In this document: positions 10,373 through 21,121 of the stretch, piece by piece | Numbering within the stretch: the stretch's first letter is position 1 | Layout of the letters: each line of letters opens with the position of its first letter | Source: Planctomycetaceae bacterium | GTDB taxonomy: Bacteria > Planctomycetota > Planctomycetia > Pirellulales > Pirellulaceae | Direction of reading: 5' to 3' | Assembly (NCBI GenBank): GCA_002862205.1 | Contig: PKCN01000249.1 | Location: 1 to 64,000, forward strand | DNA length: 64,000 nucleotides | Notes under the pieces: generated by a model | What the model saw: only the letters and a program-made list of their open reading frames with translations | Told to the model about the DNA's origin: nothing | Database searches by the model: none | Program-made: the position numbers and the translations under genes

Positions 10373-12007
10373 TTAGCGTTGGCTAGCGACTTGTTGGATC
10401 CTTTTTATCCCGATCGGCCGTCGATTCAGGGGCGCACTGCGGCCCGAGCTTTTAAGTCTGCTCAACAGCGTTTGCAACTCCGTTCTTTTATCAGCCTGTT
10501 CGAAATAGAGATTTCGAGTCTCGCCCGGATCATCATCCAGATTGTAAAGCTGCCCTGGGGCATCAGGTGCCGTTTCGGTTAAGGCATAGGGTTTGAGCGG
10601 TAAGCGATCATAATTATTCCCACCCGATCCGACGTGGTCGAGGTACTTCCAGTTGCCTTGGCGAATCTGGAACTCTCCGCGAAAACTTTGCGTCAACATG
10701 TGCGGGCGTACTTGCTGAGAGGAGTCATGTGTTCCCAGCAACACAGGCATCAAGTCAAAACTGTCGGTAGCGTCTTTGTTTTGCAATTCGTATCCTGTCA
10801 GCGACGCCAGAGTCGCAAAGAGATCTGTGGTGTTGGCCATTTGTGCTGAGACCTGACCCGGCGGGATAATTTCAGGCCATCTCGCGAGCATCGGTACGCG
10901 GTGCCCACCTTCCCAACCGTCACGTTTCATTCCGCGATATCCACCGGAAGCATCGTGCTGATGGTCCCGCCGCATCCAGTCCACGTGAAGCGTCTCGGCT
11001 CCATTGTCAGCGTTGAAAATCACCAATGTATTCTCGTCAATTCCCAAATTCTCAACCAAATCGAGAACACGTCCCACGAGCACATCGAGCTCCCACACAA
11101 AGTCGCCTCTCGGACCTGCCTTGGTTGCGTTATTGAATTCCGCGGCCGGGAGCACCGGCGCATGGGCGATTTGGGTTGACAACACTGCAAAAAACGGCAT
11201 CTCCGCATTTTCAGCGCGGTGTTCTTCAATGAATTGTTTGGTCTTCTGATAGAACAGCAGATCAGCATTCATGAAGTCGTAGCCGGGTGCTTTCCAGCCC
11301 TCATCATTGTCCCAGAGCCATTTCCCACCGAGGTTGGGCAAGGTACTCCGTTTGTGTCTCTGATTCGCGGGCTGATGAACCATTCCGTTTTCGATGTAAA
11401 CATACAGTGGATCAGTGTTGGGGCAGTTTGGAGTCACAAATGACTCGTCGAACCCTCGGGCGTTTGGACCATCGACCAGGGGAGTACTTTTGGCGTAGTC
11501 AATCAGGAGTGAATTCTCAAACCCACCTCCAAGGCGTTTGTTGTCGCCATCAACCCAAGTCAGGCCCACGTGCCACTTGCCAAAGACGCCTGTCCGATAA
11601 CCTTGAGCCTTCAGCATTTGTGGTAGGGTCAGCGTTTGGGGTTTCAAATAGCTTGGCCCGCCCGGCCCCTCAAAGGCCCCACCACCTCGCCCTGTTGAAC
11701 GATAGATTTGTTGCCCTGAAAAAAGGCCATAACGTGATGGTGAACAGATCGTCGAAGGGCTATGTGCGTCGGTGAACCGAATTCCTTCAGTCGCCATCTG
11801 GTCCAGTCGCGGTGTTCGATAAGCTGCTTTGGGGTTGTAGCAGGACAGGTCCCCGTACCCCAAGTCATCTGCATAAATGATAATGATATTGGGAAGAGAT
11901 TGAGCCTTTCCTGACGGGCTCAGAGTGACCTGTAGTAGCAGTGCAGTCAAAACGCCAAAACACACTGGCGCTGTTAGTTTCTGTGGTGACAAGATGCTGG
12001 GACTCAT
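10373..12007 (-). CDS. Secreted sulfatase (arylsulfatase)
   Basis: NIIIIYADDLGYGDLSCY; CSPSR motif; GKWHVG; NADNG; start placed at MSPSIL. Confidence 0.92.
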   Translation of the reverse strand: MSPSILSPQKLTAPVCFGVLTALLLQVTLSPSGKAQSLPNIIIIYADDLGYGDLSCYNPKAAYRTPRLDQMATEGIRFTDAHSPSTICSPSRYGLFSGQQIYRSTGRGGGAFEGPGGPSYLKPQTLTLPQMLKAQGYRTGVFGKWHVGLTWVDGDNKRLGGGFENSLLIDYAKSTPLVDGPNARGFDESFVTPNCPNTDPLYVYIENGMVHQPANQRHKRSTLPNLGGKWLWDNDEGWKAPGYDFMNADLLFYQKTKQFIEEHRAENAEMPFFAVLSTQIAHAPVLPAAEFNNATKAGPRGDFVWELDVLVGRVLDLVENLGIDENTLVIFNADNGAETLHVDWMRRDHQHDASGGYRGMKRDGWEGGHRVPMLARWPEIIPPGQVSAQMANTTDLFATLASLTGYELQNKDATDSFDLMPVLLGTHDSSQQVRPHMLTQSFRGEFQIRQGNWKYLDHVGSGGNNYDRLPLKPYALTETAPDAPGQLYNLDDDPGETRNLYFEQADKRTELQTLLSRLKSSGRSAPLNRRPIGIKRIQQVASQR

Positions 12008-12153
12008 TTTCACAAGCAGGTAGAGTTGGGCGTAGGAGCGGCCCCACGACTTTCGAGAACTGAGAATCCAACTCAACATACCTCAGAATAGCGTCTGCTG
12101 CAGGTGCATGGCAGGCAATGTCGCGTCAGCACTCGGGAAAGCCTGCCGTGCTG

Positions 12154-13674
12154 CTATTTACCGTCCCGTTGCCATTGTTTCATTAGCGATATGTTGTCTT
12201 CCAGTACCTTTGCTTTTGCTGGGTCTCTGCGACCCGTCCTGTCCAGATAAGGCTTCATGTCACTATCATACCTATCCATGCTTTCGAACTGCTGGCCTTG
12301 GTCACCAGACTGCTGCTCCCAGTCATGCAGGAGCCCTCGAAAGGCAATCAACCGTTTCTTCTGAGCGTCCTTCCTGGCTAGATTATTGAGTTCCCATGGG
12401 TCGTCGTCCAGGTTGTAAAGTTCTTCGGGCGGGCGTGTCTCTGCCATGATTAACGCTTCCGCTGTCGAAAGCTTACCTTCAGCATGCAGTTGCCGCAAAA
12501 CTGGCATGAAGGGTTTCGAGTCTTTGTAGCTGCACGGCTGAAGGTAGGGACGCTGCGGCAAATAGTTTCTGATGTATTTGTAGTTGTTCTTGCGAATACT
12601 GCGGATGTGATCAACCGTTTCGTCACAGCGATCGCGCGCAGAAACCACGAATTCTCTTGCCTTTCGTTGCGGTTTGAATAGTGGACGTCCTTCCATCGTG
12701 CTTGGCACTTCGATGCCCGCCAAATGAAGACTGGTTGCTGCAAGATCGATGTGTGCAATCAGATCCGAGCGTTTCGAGCGATCTCGGGGAAGCCCGGCGC
12801 CCCATGCCAGAAAGGGAATCTTTAACCCCTCCTCGTACAGAAACTGCTTTCCGCGGGCATGACTGATGCCATGGTCGGTGAGAAAAAAGACAATCGTATT
12901 CTCGAGGCACCCATCCTGTTCGAGCCTGCCGAAAATGCGTCCTACTTCGATATCGGTGTAGTTGACTGAATCAAGGTAGGCAGCCCAATCCTCTCGCAGC
13001 ACAGGATGATCGGGATAATACGGCGGGAGTGCAACGCTGGATGGATCGATGGTGCGGGGTAATTCGGAGCATATTTTCTGATACGCCGTGGCGATATTCC
13101 TGTGTTTGCCACCACTCAATTGAACCTGCGCAAAGAATGGCTGATTCGCAGCTCGCCCCTGCCAATTGATTCCGTCGTAAAAGTCGGTGGGTTTATACTC
13201 GAAATTATAATCCTCTTTTCCGCGCCGTGACCCGTCAGCGTTACTGTTGCAGGTGTAGTAGCCCGCATTACGGAACAACGTTGGAATGGGCGTCACCGCC
13301 TCGGGTAACTTGATCTTTAACGCACCGCGTGAACTACGGTGATGATGGGCACCGATGCTGGTCTGATACATGCCTGTGATCAAAGCCGACCGAAAGGTTG
13401 AGCACACGGGAGCAGTGGCGTAGGCATTTGAAAAGACAATGCCTTCCTTGGCGAGACGGTCGACATGCGGTGTTGAAACAAGTTTCTCACCCTGATAGCC
13501 AAAATGCCCCGACATGTCATCGACAAGAATCCAAACAATGTTCGGACGTCCATTAACCCGGGCTTGCTGGGGAGCATCCGGTTGCTGTGACTGTGTTAGC
13601 GTTGCCTGTGAGACGAGCATGCTTAGCGACAACGCCATGATTGTGATGGCGGAACGATAGCTTTGTTGGGGCAT
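12154..13674 (-). CDS. Secreted sulfatase family protein with atypical CSTFR active-site motif
   Basis: [58 protein letters not shown]. Confidence 0.88.
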   Translation of the reverse strand: MPQQSYRSAITIMALSLSMLVSQATLTQSQQPDAPQQARVNGRPNIVWILVDDMSGHFGYQGEKLVSTPHVDRLAKEGIVFSNAYATAPVCSTFRSALITGMYQTSIGAHHHRSSRGALKIKLPEAVTPIPTLFRNAGYYTCNSNADGSRRGKEDYNFEYKPTDFYDGINWQGRAANQPFFAQVQLSGGKHRNIATAYQKICSELPRTIDPSSVALPPYYPDHPVLREDWAAYLDSVNYTDIEVGRIFGRLEQDGCLENTIVFFLTDHGISHARGKQFLYEEGLKIPFLAWGAGLPRDRSKRSDLIAHIDLAATSLHLAGIEVPSTMEGRPLFKPQRKAREFVVSARDRCDETVDHIRSIRKNNYKYIRNYLPQRPYLQPCSYKDSKPFMPVLRQLHAEGKLSTAEALIMAETRPPEELYNLDDDPWELNNLARKDAQKKRLIAFRGLLHDWEQQSGDQGQQFESMDRYDSDMKPYLDRTGRRDPAKAKVLEDNISLMKQWQRDGK

Positions 13675-13744
13675 GGGATACGATACAAACGTGGGTATTG
13701 GAATGTCAGTAGGAACGTGTGTGTGTCAGACTGAGATCATGAGT

Positions 13745-15367
13745 TCAGTCAGGTTTCAAGTATTTGACCTTCAAATCTTTGGGAAGCGGCGTGACATGAT
13801 TGCGATCGGCCCACGCTATCCACGCAGTGTCCAACTCTTTGACCTTATTAGGCAGTCTCGCTGCTAAGTCTATCGACTCAATACGATCGACCCGGAGGTC
13901 ATAAAGTTCCCAAGGAGCGTCATCCAAGGCCACGAGTTTCCAATGCCCCTGACGAACAGCACGATTTCCCTGATGCTCAAAAAAGAGCATGCGGTCAGCG
14001 GACGGTTCCTGAAGCTGCAAAATCAAATCCCTGCCGGGAAGCGGCTGACCACCACTGTACTGCGCTTGGGCGGCTGCTAATGCCGTAGGAAAAACGTCAA
14101 TCAAGTGGGTCGGCTGTGTCTGAATGCTGCCGCCAGTAAGAGCCAACCCTTTTGGCCAGTGGATGATGGCCGGGGATGCTATTCCTCCCTCATGATTGAA
14201 ATGCTTGTAAAGTCGCCACGGAGTATTGCAAGCATTCGCCCAGCCCGAACCAAGGCTGTGAAACGTACCGATACTGCCCATTTTTTCTATCGCGGGCCCT
14301 TCATGCAAAATGTTCTGGTTGCTCGAAACAATATCAAACCCAAAAGGATCCCATTCAAAACATGCACCGTTGTCCGACGTGAACAGGATGAGGGTATTCG
14401 AAAGTTGGTTCGAGTCTTTCAAGCGTTTGATGATGCGGCCAATTTGTTGGTCCATGCGATCTACCATCGCAGCATAGATTGCCATACGACGCGCAAGATC
14501 CTCACGTCGCTTTTGTGGCAAACTGTCCCACTCGGGATTAGAGCCAGATGCTGTCTCACCGTAGTTGGTCCACCTGGAACGCTGACTAAGTTGTGTTTGG
14601 TCAGGGATGATTCGCTTGCGTTTCATCTGCTCAAGCCGCTGTACTCGTAACTGATCCCATCCGGCAGCGTATCGCTTGCTGTATTTCTCAATCAAATCAG
14701 GTGGGGCTTGGAGTGGAAAATGAGGCGCGTTGTAAGCGACGTAAAGAAAGAATGGTCGAGTCGGTGTGAGACGTGCCATTTCAAGAAAATCCAGAGCATG
14801 ATCGGTAACCGCATCGGTGGCATAGAACGAACCTTGGGTGTAGGAACGTGACTTTTCGCCGTCGGGCTTGCGCAACAAGTGGTTGGGATCAAAAAACCGT
14901 TTGGCACTCACCAGAGTTCCGTAAAACTGCTCAAAGCCATGTTGAGTTGGGTCGTCGGTGCCTAAATGCCACTTTCCCGCCATGAACGTCCGGTAACCCG
15001 ACTGGGAAAGATTTTCGGCGATGGTGATGGCTTGCTCAGAAATACGTCCCTGGTAGCCAGGCTGGCCAAGGTTATTCCCCGCCATATGTCCCAATCCCAC
15101 CCGATGTGGGTATTGGCCCGTGAGCAGTGACGCTCGAGACGGACAGCATCGGCCAGTGTTGTAAAAATGGGTGAGTCGCACTCCATCCGCTGCCAATGAA
15201 TCCAGAACCGGAGTTTCAATCTCTCCTCCGAAACACCCCAAATCGCTGTATCCGAGATCGTCTGCTAACAGTACTAGTATGTTGGGACGCGTTGAAGTTT
15301 CGGCCATGCAGGCAGTGGCAATGATCAAAGTTAGAAGAACGCCGAGCCAATGAACTCGCATGATCAT
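13745..15367 (-). CDS. Secreted sulfatase (arylsulfatase)
   Basis: NILVLLADDLGYSDLGCFGGEI; CCPSR motif; GKWHLG; TSDNGACFEWDP. Confidence 0.93.
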   Translation of the reverse strand: MIMRVHWLGVLLTLIIATACMAETSTRPNILVLLADDLGYSDLGCFGGEIETPVLDSLAADGVRLTHFYNTGRCCPSRASLLTGQYPHRVGLGHMAGNNLGQPGYQGRISEQAITIAENLSQSGYRTFMAGKWHLGTDDPTQHGFEQFYGTLVSAKRFFDPNHLLRKPDGEKSRSYTQGSFYATDAVTDHALDFLEMARLTPTRPFFLYVAYNAPHFPLQAPPDLIEKYSKRYAAGWDQLRVQRLEQMKRKRIIPDQTQLSQRSRWTNYGETASGSNPEWDSLPQKRREDLARRMAIYAAMVDRMDQQIGRIIKRLKDSNQLSNTLILFTSDNGACFEWDPFGFDIVSSNQNILHEGPAIEKMGSIGTFHSLGSGWANACNTPWRLYKHFNHEGGIASPAIIHWPKGLALTGGSIQTQPTHLIDVFPTALAAAQAQYSGGQPLPGRDLILQLQEPSADRMLFFEHQGNRAVRQGHWKLVALDDAPWELYDLRVDRIESIDLAARLPNKVKELDTAWIAWADRNHVTPLPKDLKVKYLKPD

Positions 15368-15589
15368 AATTTTTTCTCCTCAACGGTGAGTGACGGGGTG
15401 CAACGGTGGGGAGGCCAGTTGAGTCTCACATCAATCAACCAATTCTCCTGACTCGAATATGTGACGATGCCTTCCTCGATGCCAGCCACTGCATCAGGCT
15501 TTGACGCCAGCGGTTCAAAACAGATCAGGCAATTTTGCAGCGGCAGCAAGTCTGGAGATTTATCAGGGGGCCTGATTGCGTATCTCCAC

Positions 15590-16669
15590 TCATCGTTTTT
15601 GCCCCGTCAAGGATTGAATCAAAAAGTCGGTGGGGGTGGGGTACTGAGGACTGGGCGCCTCGGCGTGAATCAGCACACACTTGGTTCCTGTTGCTAAGCA
15701 GTGTTCCTGCAATTTAACGCCAAAGTTTGAAGTGTGAGTCGGGTCTTTTTGTGGTTTTCCGACGCCGGGTTTGCCTTGGTAGTACAACGCGACAGGCGGA
15801 TCGTCACTGGTAACCAACGCATAAGGAGAATATTCCCGAATCCACGGCAAAAGTTTGGTGCGTGCGTCGTAGAACGCGTCAAACCGATTACCCGGGATCC
15901 CAAACGCATGTCCACCGTACTTACTGTTGGGTGTCCATTCACGCATCTGTTTCGGATCAAGCGTCGTTTGAGCCCCCATGACAGCGGCGGCTTGAAGCCG
16001 AGTGGATTGCTGCGACACCGGGTCGCTGCTGGTGACGTCCTTCATGTCGTCATGAAACGCCAGCCATAGGCTTGAGCATGCACCTGCCGAACCGCCGGCG
16101 GCGCCAACGCTATCTTTGTCAAGTTTCCAATCCCCTGCCTTCATACGCACAAACTGGAGGGCTCGGGCCGCGTCATGGAGCGGCGCGTGGACCGGTGGCT
16201 CGCCGTTGTTGACATCAGCCTGGGTGACATACCGATAGTTGATCGCGACCACAGAGATGCCCGCTTTGAGAAGACGGTTGATGTCCACAAAACGATCCAA
16301 CCTCTCCTTGGAGCCCCCTTTCCAACCCCCACCATGAATCACAAACACAACTGGGGTTGGCGTGGACGAAGCCGCTTTCCAGAAGTCAAGCCTCTGACGT
16401 GGATGAGCCCCATAGGCAATTTCCGATACGGTTGCGGTAGGGACGGTGCCCGCGTACTGCGGCGAGGATCCAACCAGCTTTGCCCGCGGGGCAAGACCGC
16501 CACCGCTTTGCGGTCCCGCGGCCCTTGGATTCCCACCTTCCTGAGCCGCCACACGCGGTAGTGAGCCGGAACTGTACACTCCAATCCACCAAAGACTGAT
16601 CAACAAAAAACTGAGCAACAAGGCAGAATTGGAGCCAACGAGTTTAGCCATCATGTTTGCCTGTTCCAT
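15590..16669 (-). CDS. Alpha/beta hydrolase (BD-FAE/esterase-like)
   Basis: VFVIHGGGWKGGSK; GAAGGSAGACSSLWLAF nucleophile elbow; N-terminal membrane/signal segment. Confidence 0.85.
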   Translation of the reverse strand: MEQANMMAKLVGSNSALLLSFLLISLWWIGVYSSGSLPRVAAQEGGNPRAAGPQSGGGLAPRAKLVGSSPQYAGTVPTATVSEIAYGAHPRQRLDFWKAASSTPTPVVFVIHGGGWKGGSKERLDRFVDINRLLKAGISVVAINYRYVTQADVNNGEPPVHAPLHDAARALQFVRMKAGDWKLDKDSVGAAGGSAGACSSLWLAFHDDMKDVTSSDPVSQQSTRLQAAAVMGAQTTLDPKQMREWTPNSKYGGHAFGIPGNRFDAFYDARTKLLPWIREYSPYALVTSDDPPVALYYQGKPGVGKPQKDPTHTSNFGVKLQEHCLATGTKCVLIHAEAPSPQYPTPTDFLIQSLTGQKR

Positions 16670-16729
16670 TCATCTTGCGCATCAGTAAACGAGTCAATCG
16701 ATCAACAGATAGATCACTTGCCGGGCATC

Positions 16730-17449
16730 CTATTTCTCTTTGGCAGCTTCAAGTACCTTTTTCGCCTCTTGGCCAGAGAGAGGGCGGTATCTGATGTCTT
16801 GAAACTCAACACGCATCGGGGCACCTGCGTGCAACTGCAATCCAAGAACTCCCTTGCTGAACGCTTCAGGGTGGTTGTCCTTCAATTCCATGGTGTTGAC
16901 ACCATTGACTTGGTGCACCAGTTCATTGCCCACCGCCACAATGCGAAGAGTGTTCCACTCCCAGTCCACGAGTTTTTGCTTGGGATCTCCAATTGCGGCG
17001 ATGACTTCAGGTTTCCCCTTCTCGCCCGCAACCGCCCGCTGAAAACGTTGAGCAATAATGCCACGACCCGTCTTTTCGCCGTACATCATCCCAAAGTATT
17101 CAGGTTTTGGATGCAGGTCCGCCTGATAGCCCTTCAATGCGAACTTTTCAGGATCCGTCAATTCACTACGATATTGAACCCCCGAGTTGTTGCCGCGAAA
17201 GCGAACCTTGCAGGTCAATTCAAAGTCTGACACGTCACCCCCTTGCCAAACCAGGAACGTGTTCGGTTTGGCCGGTTTATCTTTTGTGGTTTCCCCAACG
17301 ATCGAGCCATCGTTGACGCTCCAAAATCCAGCCTGTCCGGCCCACCCGTCGAGATCCTTCCCGTTAAAAAGACTTTTGAATTCCTCGGCTGATGCGTAGG
17401 GCAAATAGCTCAGGCAAAAACACAAAATCAACGATTGAAAAATTCTCAT
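16730..17449 (-). CDS. DUF1080 (3-keto-disaccharide hydrolase-like) protein
   Basis: FKSLFNGKDLDGWAG ... FELTCKVRFRGNNSGVQYRS ... VEFQDIRYRPL; signal peptide. Confidence 0.9.
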   Translation of the reverse strand: MRIFQSLILCFCLSYLPYASAEEFKSLFNGKDLDGWAGQAGFWSVNDGSIVGETTKDKPAKPNTFLVWQGGDVSDFELTCKVRFRGNNSGVQYRSELTDPEKFALKGYQADLHPKPEYFGMMYGEKTGRGIIAQRFQRAVAGEKGKPEVIAAIGDPKQKLVDWEWNTLRIVAVGNELVHQVNGVNTMELKDNHPEAFSKGVLGLQLHAGAPMRVEFQDIRYRPLSGQEAKKVLEAAKEK

Positions 17450-17850
17450 GGTGCTCTAGTTCAAGTGGTTGGATGGGGAGTTGGTCACAACGCTCGCGGC
17501 AATCGCATTAGTTCATCTTCGATTTTCTAAAATCTGACTCATGACCTTTGTTATTCTAACGCAAATTCTGTGCGTTGGAGATAAGGGTGTCCACCACTGG
17601 GGCGGCTGTGAGCGATTTTACAACCATGATAGGTGTAGACCCTGTCATTCGTAGCTCGCCGAAAGCCTGCCCCTGTGGGCCTGCAGCGTTAGGCCCTTCG
17701 CCCTTCAATGTTTTCATCAGTGGGTTGAATCAACGCGGTGTTTGTTTGGCCCAAGTGGCTTTTTAGGTCGCTGACGCAATCAGAGCCCAAGGACGACTGG
17801 TATAATCGGCCTCGTTCATAATCGTAACCCGCGCAGTGATTCGACAACCT

Positions 17851-20800
17851 ATGGCCAATCATTCACCTTCGCTCAACCATCGGCTGGCTAGCTATTTCCA
17901 TGATTGTCTTGCCGCGCAGACTGATTGGGCAGGATCGGTCAATGTGGTGGGGCAGAAGGATGTGGCATTGTTGCCACTGAGTTGCGATGAACAGCGGAGT
18001 CTGAATGTTCAAGGTGTTCTCACGCTTGATGATGACGAATCGCTTGACTTTGGAAAGCGTGCTGCACTGATGAGTTCGGATTCGTCGCTCACCTTGGGTG
18101 CTCTATTTCTGGTGGGGCGTTTGCCAACACAAGAGTCACAGAAGTTCAAGCAGTTTTGCGCTCCGATCCTTGAGGTCCCACTTGAACTGACTCAGGGAGA
18201 AAGCGGAGGCATCCACATCCAAGTGATCGAAGCCGAGTTCAGCGTCAACCACAGCTTGTTAGCTGAAATTCTGCAAGGCGAGGATGATGATCTTCAGGAT
18301 CGTCTCGCCGAACTTTCGGACATCGTGCCTGACTTTCCCATTGATGATGACGAAATCGAATCATTTTGGGAACGGTTTCAGGTGATTGCCCCGGAATTGC
18401 CATTGAAACATGATTTGCCACGCCCGCGGCGCAATCAGTCCCAACGCATACCCAAACCCTCAGCACCATCGTCCGCCTCAGCACCATCGTCCGCCTCAGC
18501 ACCAAAGAGCGGCGAGGAGGAGGTGAGCGATTCTGCGGCTGAAGACAACGCACGAACGAGTGAAACTGAGCTGTTGGACTTTTATGTACCCCAAGCCGCG
18601 AAGGATGATTTCTTCCGAGTCCTGCCCGCGACCGCCATCGTCTTGGGCAAGAAAACTGGTCATGCCATGTCGGCGCTGAATGAACTGCGGATGATGCAGG
18701 AAATGCCTTTGGAAAAAACAGCCTTTGGTTGCTTATTCGATCCTGACACTGCAATTCCTTGGAAACTGAAACCGCATGAGCGAGAATTCCCTGACGAAGT
18801 CAGACCGCTGCCATTGACCCCGGCACAAAGCGCGATTGTTGATAGCGCTCGCTCGGCACCGCTGACAGTGGTCACTGGTCCACCGGGAACCGGCAAGTCG
18901 TACACGATCGCGGCAATCATGCTCGACGCAATGCTCAATGGTCAAACGGTTTTATTAGCTTCGCAAATGGAAAAAGCGGTCGAAGTGGTAGCGACCAAGG
19001 TAGAGCAGCAAGCCGGACCGTTGTCCGTGGCACGATCGGGTGGCCGAAAAACACAGCGGGAATTGGCTGCAAAAATTGCAAAACTGACGGGACCAAAGAA
19101 CAACCTGGGCTATGCAACTCAGGGAACCGTTCAGGAGTGTGCGGAACATCATTTTTCCATGACGCGTCAAACTCAGGAACTCAATGATTCATTCGAGATA
19201 GCGATTCGTGCAGAGGAACAGTGGAGCAAGCTGCACAAGGAATGCACCCGCAGTGAACCCCTTTTGCCATTTCAATCGATGCAGTTTCCAAAGAAATTGA
19301 CGCAAAAAACTGCGGCGATCTTCGAACGCATGCAGCGTTACCAGGCAAAAAGTAGCGGCATCCTGAAAAGATGGTGGAGCCGTCTGGATCGAGCCAGAGT
19401 GATCAGGCTGCTGAAGATCTCCAAAGGCTACTCAGATGTGACTGATCGGGATCTAGAACTCATGATCGAGTTTTATAAGCTTCGGATTGAATTGGAAGAA
19501 GTCGAAGCTCGTTTGAAGCACCCGTTTGTGGTGGATCTTGTTTGGGATCAAATCCTTGAACTCAAGACGAAGCGTCATCAGTGTGCGCTCGACTTACTAA
19601 AATTGAAGCGGGAACGGCAGTTGAAACAGTTGGTTGACAACCAGAAAAACCGAACTGCATTGAGAAATCTCAGTAAGTTGTTACGTCGCCGTGATCGCAA
19701 ACTGAAGTCAGAGTTGAAGCGTGACATGGATGAACGTGTTCTGACCGACGCGTTTCCCGGGTGGGCGTCAACCAATCGCGCCCTCTGCGAGGTTTTGCCG
19801 GCAGAACCCGGGTTGTTTGACATTGTTGTGATTGATGAGGCTTCGCAATGCGATCTCGCTTTGGCGGGCGTTGCATTGATGCGCGGCAAGCGTGCTGTGG
19901 TGGTGGGCGACCCCAATCAGTTGCGGCATGTATGTTTCCTCAGTCGAACGCGTGAGCAGGCATACTGTGTAAAGAACGACATGGACGAGAGCGAACAAAG
20001 GAACTTTCACTTTCGTCGCAGTGTGTTTGATGTCGCCGCCGATGCAGTTGAGCAGCAACATTTCTATCTGCTTGATGAACATTTTCGCTCTCATCCGCAC
20101 ATAATCAATTTCTCCAATCAAAAATTCTACGATGGTGATCTGAAGATCATGACGGGCCGACCTGGAACGTCAGCCGATTCAGCAATCGAGCTTCACGAAA
20201 TTCAGGGGCAACGCGAGAAAGACAGCAGTGTGAATCTTGCCGAGGCCGAAGCGACCTTGGATCAGGTTGCGAGGTTTGTTGATTCGCAACGCTCCGGCAA
20301 GCCGTTATCCATCGGAGTGGTGAGCCCCTTTCGTGATCATGCCGATGAAATTCAACGGCGGATCATGGATACATTCAGCTCGGAAACCATCTTGAGGCAC
20401 GAATTGACCGTAGGTACGGCTCATGCGTTGCAAGGGGATGAGAAGGATGTGGTGGTCATGACCACATCCATCGATCAAAACTCCCATCGCGCATCGCTAC
20501 AGTTCCTCGAAACCCCGAATCTGTTCAATGTGGCAATCACACGAGCTAGAAAAACATTGGTAATCGTGACGTCTGTGACTGCCAACAAATTGCCCACGGG
20601 ACTTCTAAGAGACTTTTTAGTGCATGCCGCAAAACCTGCAGACTCCGTGTGGCGTGACACACCAACCCAGACCCGAGTCGAACGTGACCTTGCAGCCAGC
20701 CTGAGAGAAGAGGGGATGGAGGTCTGGAAAAATTTTGATGCCACCGGAACCATCGTGCCCCTGATTGCGGGTGCTGCTGACTCGAGGTTGGCCGTGATGT

Positions 20801-20970
20801 GCGACCTGCACCGGGACGAACAGTCCACGACCTGGCAGATACTTGAGCAACAACTGAGGCTAGCAAGGGCCGGATGGAAAACGACACGCATCTCACACCG
20901 TACGCTGGTTCGCGATCCTGCCGCCGTCGCCGGATATATTTCCGACCGCATCTACGAGCCGTTGGCCTGA
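17851..20970 (+). CDS. SF1 (UPF1/Dna2-like) helicase with a C-terminal nuclease-like region
   Basis: Walker A VVTGPPGTGKSYTI; motif II VVIDEASQCD; VVVGDPNQLRH; GTAHALQGDEKDVVV; FNVAITRARKTLVIV; start at MANHSPSL. Confidence 0.9.
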   Translation: MANHSPSLNHRLASYFHDCLAAQTDWAGSVNVVGQKDVALLPLSCDEQRSLNVQGVLTLDDDESLDFGKRAALMSSDSSLTLGALFLVGRLPTQESQKFKQFCAPILEVPLELTQGESGGIHIQVIEAEFSVNHSLLAEILQGEDDDLQDRLAELSDIVPDFPIDDDEIESFWERFQVIAPELPLKHDLPRPRRNQSQRIPKPSAPSSASAPSSASAPKSGEEEVSDSAAEDNARTSETELLDFYVPQAAKDDFFRVLPATAIVLGKKTGHAMSALNELRMMQEMPLEKTAFGCLFDPDTAIPWKLKPHEREFPDEVRPLPLTPAQSAIVDSARSAPLTVVTGPPGTGKSYTIAAIMLDAMLNGQTVLLASQMEKAVEVVATKVEQQAGPLSVARSGGRKTQRELAAKIAKLTGPKNNLGYATQGTVQECAEHHFSMTRQTQELNDSFEIAIRAEEQWSKLHKECTRSEPLLPFQSMQFPKKLTQKTAAIFERMQRYQAKSSGILKRWWSRLDRARVIRLLKISKGYSDVTDRDLELMIEFYKLRIELEEVEARLKHPFVVDLVWDQILELKTKRHQCALDLLKLKRERQLKQLVDNQKNRTALRNLSKLLRRRDRKLKSELKRDMDERVLTDAFPGWASTNRALCEVLPAEPGLFDIVVIDEASQCDLALAGVALMRGKRAVVVGDPNQLRHVCFLSRTREQAYCVKNDMDESEQRNFHFRRSVFDVAADAVEQQHFYLLDEHFRSHPHIINFSNQKFYDGDLKIMTGRPGTSADSAIELHEIQGQREKDSSVNLAEAEATLDQVARFVDSQRSGKPLSIGVVSPFRDHADEIQRRIMDTFSSETILRHELTVGTAHALQGDEKDVVVMTTSIDQNSHRASLQFLETPNLFNVAITRARKTLVIVTSVTANKLPTGLLRDFLVHAAKPADSVWRDTPTQTRVERDLAASLREEGMEVWKNFDATGTIVPLIAGAADSRLAVMCDLHRDEQSTTWQILEQQLRLARAGWKTTRISHRTLVRDPAAVAGYISDRIYEPLA

Positions 20971-21021
20971 GGGATAAGGGCCCGAGGCCTGAGGGATAAG
21001 GGCCTGAGGGTTAAGGGCCTG
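20964..21021. repeat. Short direct repeat, 15-bp unit GGCCTGAGGGATAAG
   Basis: Copies at 20964-20978, 20986-21000, variant 21001-21015 (GGTTAAG), partial 21016-21021; overlaps the helicase stop codon. Confidence 0.85.
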
Positions 21022-21121
21022 TTTCAACGCCAGACTGTCGTTGCTCAAATAAGAACATCAAGCGCGTTCGCGGCGGCAGCACGTTCATCGGCACCCTCGG
21101 CTGCACAGTACAAAGCAGGTT

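Noticed and set aside
18463-18510. 18-bp repeat GCCTCAGCACCATCGTCC inside the helicase gene
   Set aside because: Small in-frame repeat encoding an S/A/P linker; ordinary for a flexible linker.
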